In this document: positions 59,915 to 64,000 of the stretch, one piece after another | Layout: every line of letters starts with the position of its first letter | Position numbering within the stretch: position 1 is the first letter of the stretch | NCBI RefSeq assembly: GCF_000764305.2 | Contig: NW_025947235.1 | Coordinates: 98,408 to 162,407, forward strand | From: Hyalella azteca | Lineage: Eukaryota > Arthropoda > Malacostraca > Amphipoda > Hyalellidae | Length of the DNA: 64,000 nt | Direction of reading: 5' to 3' | Notes under the pieces: model-generated | The model's database searches: none | Seen by the model: the letters and a program-made list of their open reading frames with translations, nothing else | Told to the model about the DNA's origin: nothing | Made by a program: the position numbers and the translations under genes

Positions 59915-62815
59915 TTTTTGTCACTAATAGTATTGAGAAAATGCTCCACCAGATCAATAATAAACCTTTTTCTTGGAGATTGCTCTTTATTGACCAATAA
60001 AACTCAAATTCCAGTTGATGTTTTTTCGAAAAGATCCTCCATCATCAAAAATATTTGCTTAGAAATAATCAGTTTAAGGACCGTTTTACCGGCATCGTCA
60101 TTGCCATGCGAGAGCTCGAGTCTGCGTTTCGGCAATCAGGGTAATGTCGCGAAGAGCGTCTCAGGCAATGGCTGCAATATAAAACCCCTTATTTCCCAAG
60201 ATATTCGCACCATCAATTTAGAAAGGACTAAAAATAATCCAGGACAATCACTCCACGTATATCCTTCAAGATTTTTGCGTTCCTCTCTTGTTAGACGTTA
60301 TGGAAATCATTTTTCGTGGTCTTTTGATATGTTTGTAGATGGAGCGTGATCATAGCAGCGAGAGCTATTTTTCAAATATATTCTTTTGCCAACGAAATTC
60401 GGTTCTTGCAATTGAAGTTTCCGTTGGAAATGCAAGTTGCACATTATAATTAATGTTCAATATCTGCAGAAATGAGATATGATTACTCTGGTTTTGTTTA
60501 GCAGAATATTTTTGGCTAGCTATGGTTGATGCTAATTGGCCTAACGGGTAGCGAACGAGAATGATTGTGATATTAAAATCTATCCTTCATATAAATCAGT
60601 TGAAAATGGAATGATTGTGATAAAAAATGCTTTAAAAAGCAATGCAGAGATAATTTTTTAAACCGGTAATGATTTGCGCAGAATTTATATCAATTAATAA
60701 AAAATTCAATGGTAGGAAATTTTTTAAAAACCTGACCCGAGCTTGAAACGGACACTTATGATATAATTGATGATATATTTGTTCATAAAAAATAATAAGT
60801 CCCGTATAAAATTAGGTAAAATTAAGCTAAAAATCTTGAGCAGAACAATAACAATAAACAATTTTATTATAAATCATTATTGATATTAGTTGCAATTCCT
60901 ATTTAACGCAAGAAACAAACTCAATAATAAGTTAAAGTGAACGAATGAATGGAAAGTTTTGTCCCTGTTTCATCTCCTCCGTAGATTGGACGAGTTTTCG
61001 CTTCCCGCAACTCTGCCAAACCTCAGAAGTTGACTTTGGTGAATCGAAAAAAGTCTGCGGAGTTTTTACATGACATTTAAGTATCTAATTAAACAGTTTT
61101 CCCAGGAAAGATTGAATATGGTGAATTTTTGTAAATTATCTAAGCTATTACAAATCACAGGTGTGATGTCCGGGGAAAGTATCAGTGAATATCATTTGAG
61201 AATGGCATGGGCTTTACTTGATGGAGAAAACTTAACGCGGTGAATTCAAGTTATGAAAATTGAAGCCTTAAGAGAACTGTCTCAAATTTTAATGTGATTC
61301 AGGTAAAAATGTTTCCCAAATATAATAATTAAAAAAATGCCCGTTTCATTAATCGCAGCATTTATACAGTTACCATACCTTTTAGTAAAAGCATAATACA
61401 GCCCAAGCTCCGTATTGTTAAGTTTGAATCAAGACCACATAGTGTGAGTAAATTATACTATGCACATTTGTAAAAAACTAAAAGTAGCTATTACAATTTT
61501 AGTATTTTTAGTACTGGAAAATGTGCGCTACGGCGTAACCCAATAATACTCTGGTTAATAATGAAAATTGAAATCCCTGAAAATTGGTTATTAATGCCTT
61601 AACAAGACTGCACGACGGTGGCTAAGGCTCCTCTCGTTGATTGATTTTGAGATCCTCAAAGGAACCCATAAAATTATCTCTAATTAACTCTGATTATCTC
61701 CAGGCTCAAAGGGTAATTATGAATCAACACTTTTACCACCATTTTGCAAAATTAATTGAATAGTTTTTAATGGAACTTCTAAAGAACAACTAGCTATACA
61801 CATAAGAAATGAGATTTAAAATTAGACCTGAAATGAGAAACAAAAGTACCTTAGTTCGAGCACAGCAGGTTCTCCGATGCTCTCAGTTTCGCGTGCGATG
61901 TAACCTGAATAAAGTCTGGTCGTTATGTGAGCGTCATTATGGCAGCAAAAAACTTCATTAGAGCGTAATTATTGCCTCTGCATCAGCAATACTCCGCTCG
62001 CTCTCCCGCAATAACGCTCTATTTCGGCTAGAAGCAGCACCATAATCACTTTTATTTGGCTTCACTGATGGCACCGAATTTGTTGTAGATTTGTTTTTGG
62101 ATACATAGTAAATAATGTTGATGAATACCTCATTGTATCTATAAACTTATTTATTAGGATATCTATGTGAATATTGAATATGAGATGCGAGAAATCTTAA
62201 ATCATTTTTTCATCATTCACTAAATTTTTCTGTATTTTCAGAGTAGACGTGTTTTGAACTTCACTTTCATCCACTTCAGAGCCTGAATAATTTCAAGAAA
62301 GTTAACAGGACAATTGACTCTAAGGCAATCGTTCAATTTACAATTATAATGGACTAATATTAGAAAATCTTTATCCTCCTGACTATTATAAATTGATCGC
62401 ACAACAGCTACCTCCTTTCCAATAACTAAGAAATTATTAAAGTTCCAAGCCACTCTGCTAAACATCAGGCAAGCGTTTCTGGTCCGAAGTCGTAAATTGC
62501 AGCGCAAGTTCAAAAGTTCGCCAAAGAACGACTCAGCGAAGCGATCTGCAGGAAGTTCATCGTAAATTCTTACCAAAAACATCGTCTAGCAATGCCACGT
62601 CACAGTTTTGACTTCAGCATCGACTTCCCATCTCAAAGCTCGACTCCCGCCTCTGTTCGAACTTAAACTTAAACTTGAGCGCCTGAAATTATTCTTACCA
62701 ACTTCTACTGCGTTATATACCGCGTTATCAAACCGTGTTATATTTAATTTATTTATTTATTTTTTATTCCTAATTAATTTTTTTATTTAATTAATATTAT
62801 CAAACCGTGTTGTAT
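59915..62815. other. Intergenic DNA, no gene confirmed
   Basis: Open frames at 59918-60349 plus (143 codons) and 62238-62582 minus (114 codons, containing RLRTRNACLMFSRVAWNF and DKDFLILVHYN) are the longest non-repeat frames in the right arm. I see no matching domain that I could name with confidence and no clear splice pair, so they are left as unassigned. Confidence 0.35.
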
Positions 62816-62821
62816 TTATTT

Positions 62822-63296
62822 ATTCCACACCACCATACTTGTATTGAGCCATATCACTTCATACCTTGGTCAGCTCTTATGGTACCCAGCTCACCACGTT
62901 CTGCTACCTGTGACACCAATAGGCAAGGTACTAATAGGGCAAGGTATAGTAAAGTTTGTAGCCGAAAATAATCAGGGGTTAGAGTTCGACGAAGTAGATA
63001 ACGATGTAGTAGTAGGACTAGATGGTCGAAGACAATATTAAGGGGAGCAGTTAAGTTTGAGAGTAAAATAAACGGATTTGAAATGAATGAAAAGGTATAT
63101 TCGCTATCGTGAACGATGATGATATGCCTTGTTGTTGTTTGTTAGGAGCAAATTTTCTGATTGGGAATGAAATTAACTTGAATTGCAAAGATTCATGTAT
63201 TAATTTTACTCGTAGGGACCAACAATATATGATTTGTGCCATAAGCAAATCTTGTCAGCGTAAATCAATCTGTTTCAACCGTGTGGGATTCGCAAG
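62822..63296 (+). mobile_element. Ty3/Gypsy-type element fragment, protease region
   Basis: Plus-strand homologue of 45188-44720: LPVTPIGKVLIGQGIVKF, a GLEFDEVDNDVVVG segment and CCCLLGANFLIGNEI. About 60 bases near 62920 present in the other copies are missing. It ends at a palindrome. Confidence 0.85.
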
Positions 63297-63322
63297 CTTG
63301 CGAATCCCATACGGTTGAAACA
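63271..63322. repeat. 52-bp palindrome with no spacer
   Basis: Arms TGTTTCAACCGTGTGGGATT CGCAAG and its reverse complement, 26 bases each with one mismatch and centre AAGCTT. The left arm is element coding sequence (matching 44740 region); the right arm is its fold-back copy, after which the sequence switches to the reversed LTR. Confidence 0.93.
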
Positions 63323-64000
63323 GAATTCTGAATTCTGAAATTTTCTGAGCTCATCTTTAATGTTCTTTATTTTTCTTAACGTATTTTTTTCAATTGTTCG
63401 TCAGACTTAAATAATGATATTGGTGACGAAGGTGACGAGTTAATAAGAAAATTGACACCTAGTCAAGGTTTGTTGCCAGATTTTTAGCGTGTTCAGATTT
63501 TATACAGATTCTGGGTTAGTCTTCCTTATATGTAATGATGTTGGTAACGAAAGTGGCGAAGAGACCGAGGTAATAGGACCTAATATGCAAATCGGGCAAT
63601 TGGTTACCTCAATCTCAAGCGTAAACTCTATAGACAATTCGTAGATCCATTTCTATGACGATATTAAGGAGTGCGCAGCCAAATACCACAAATTTTGAAC
63701 ACAAATCAGCCCTGCATGCAATGCCCAGCATCGATCATCGATCCGTAACGAATCAGCCGCATATAAACCTGCTGTCTGTACCAGGTCGCGACATCCCTGT
63801 GTCTTGAATATAAGCAGCCTGATACTGCCAATTACGGCAGCGAATAGCCCGGAGTTTATTGATTCCACACCACCATACTTTGTATTGAGCCATCACTTCA
63901 TACCCTGGTCAGCTCACACTGTACCGCAGCTCACCCTGTACTGCTACCAATCAGCCTTGCTCTCATGGGCGTTACATTCAACCTGCCTGTGACACCAATA
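63323..64000 (+). mobile_element. Ty3/Gypsy-type element fragment: LTR piece, leader and start of protease region
   Basis: 63323-63408 matches the putative LTR at 41594-41513. Then a leader with two related blocks (ATGATATTGGTGACGAAGG at 63413 and ATGATGTTGGTAACGAAAG at 63536), and 63861-64000 repeats 62822-62935 and 45188-45095 (TGGTCAGCTCACACTGTACC onward). It runs off the right edge. Confidence 0.75.

Noticed and set aside
62238..62582. 114-codon minus-strand frame, at first sight laminin-G-like
   Set aside because: The resemblance is weak and lacks the calcium-site and cysteine pattern; no splice pair. Left unassigned.

Overview
This is a 64 kb piece of an AT-rich, intron-bearing animal genome, most likely arthropod and probably crustacean. 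There are no operons, and no tRNA or rRNA gene is visible. Coding evidence is confined to short, splice-flanked exons. The rest is tandem-repeat arrays and decayed transposable elements (non-LTR retrotransposons, one Ty3/Gypsy-type element, several small terminal-inverted-repeat elements). The species cannot be named from the sequence alone; the crustacean guess rests on general genome texture.

Gene content, all on the minus strand. (1) At 3857-2093 is one long exon for a type II membrane protein with a heavily N-glycosylated stem; any further exons lie off the left edge or are not recognisable. (2) Between 37.3 and 31.0 kb lies a multi-exon gene of the alpha-1,4-galactosyltransferase / Gb3-synthase type (GT32 family). 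Its exons can be joined by eye with matching intron phases: 37301-37148, 36856-36761, 36348-36152, 35872-35768 (broken), 35297-35250 (partial), 34859-34694, 34227-34103 and 31098-31048 (cut at an N). (3) A paralogue lies at 47.65-45.19 kb (47653-47558, 47142-46946, 46339-46209, 45273-45190). Both copies are broken by retroelements: copy 1 by a LINE sitting between exons 4 and 5, copy 2 by a Ty3/Gypsy-type element that starts inside its last recognisable exon.

Layout. 0.4-1.1 kb: 16-bp array. 2.1-3.9 kb: type II membrane exon. 5.3-7 kb and 10-10.7 kb: minisatellites. 11.0-12.6 kb: duplicated module with a hammerhead-ribozyme-like core. 13-24 kb: mostly unannotatable DNA with many short arrays. 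25.4-26.6 kb: antisense LINE with a nested small element. 28.7-29.9 kb: hAT-like small elements, one inside a LINE with a clear 8-bp target duplication. 30.8-31.05 kb: a sequencing-adapter junction and duplicated segment, i.e. an assembly error. 31.7-33.9 kb: CR1-like LINE. 31.0-37.3 kb: glycosyltransferase copy 1. 39.1-40.7 kb: tandem segmental duplication. 41.5-45.2 kb: Ty3/Gypsy-type element. 45.2-47.7 kb: glycosyltransferase copy 2. 47.7-48.8 kb and its inverted copy at 56.5-57.3 kb: dispersed element. 48.9-50.9 kb: four arrays around a 727-bp N gap. 52.5-53.6 kb: nearly perfect 30-bp array. 57.3-59.9 kb: mosaic of duplicated blocks. 62.8-64 kb: second set of Ty3/Gypsy-type fragments with a perfect-centre palindrome.

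The most useful messages for a reader are: the long ORFs here are mostly tandem-repeat artefacts; the real genes are the spliced glycosyltransferase copies; and order and distance around 30.8-31.05 kb, 49-50.6 kb and 52.46 kb should not be trusted.
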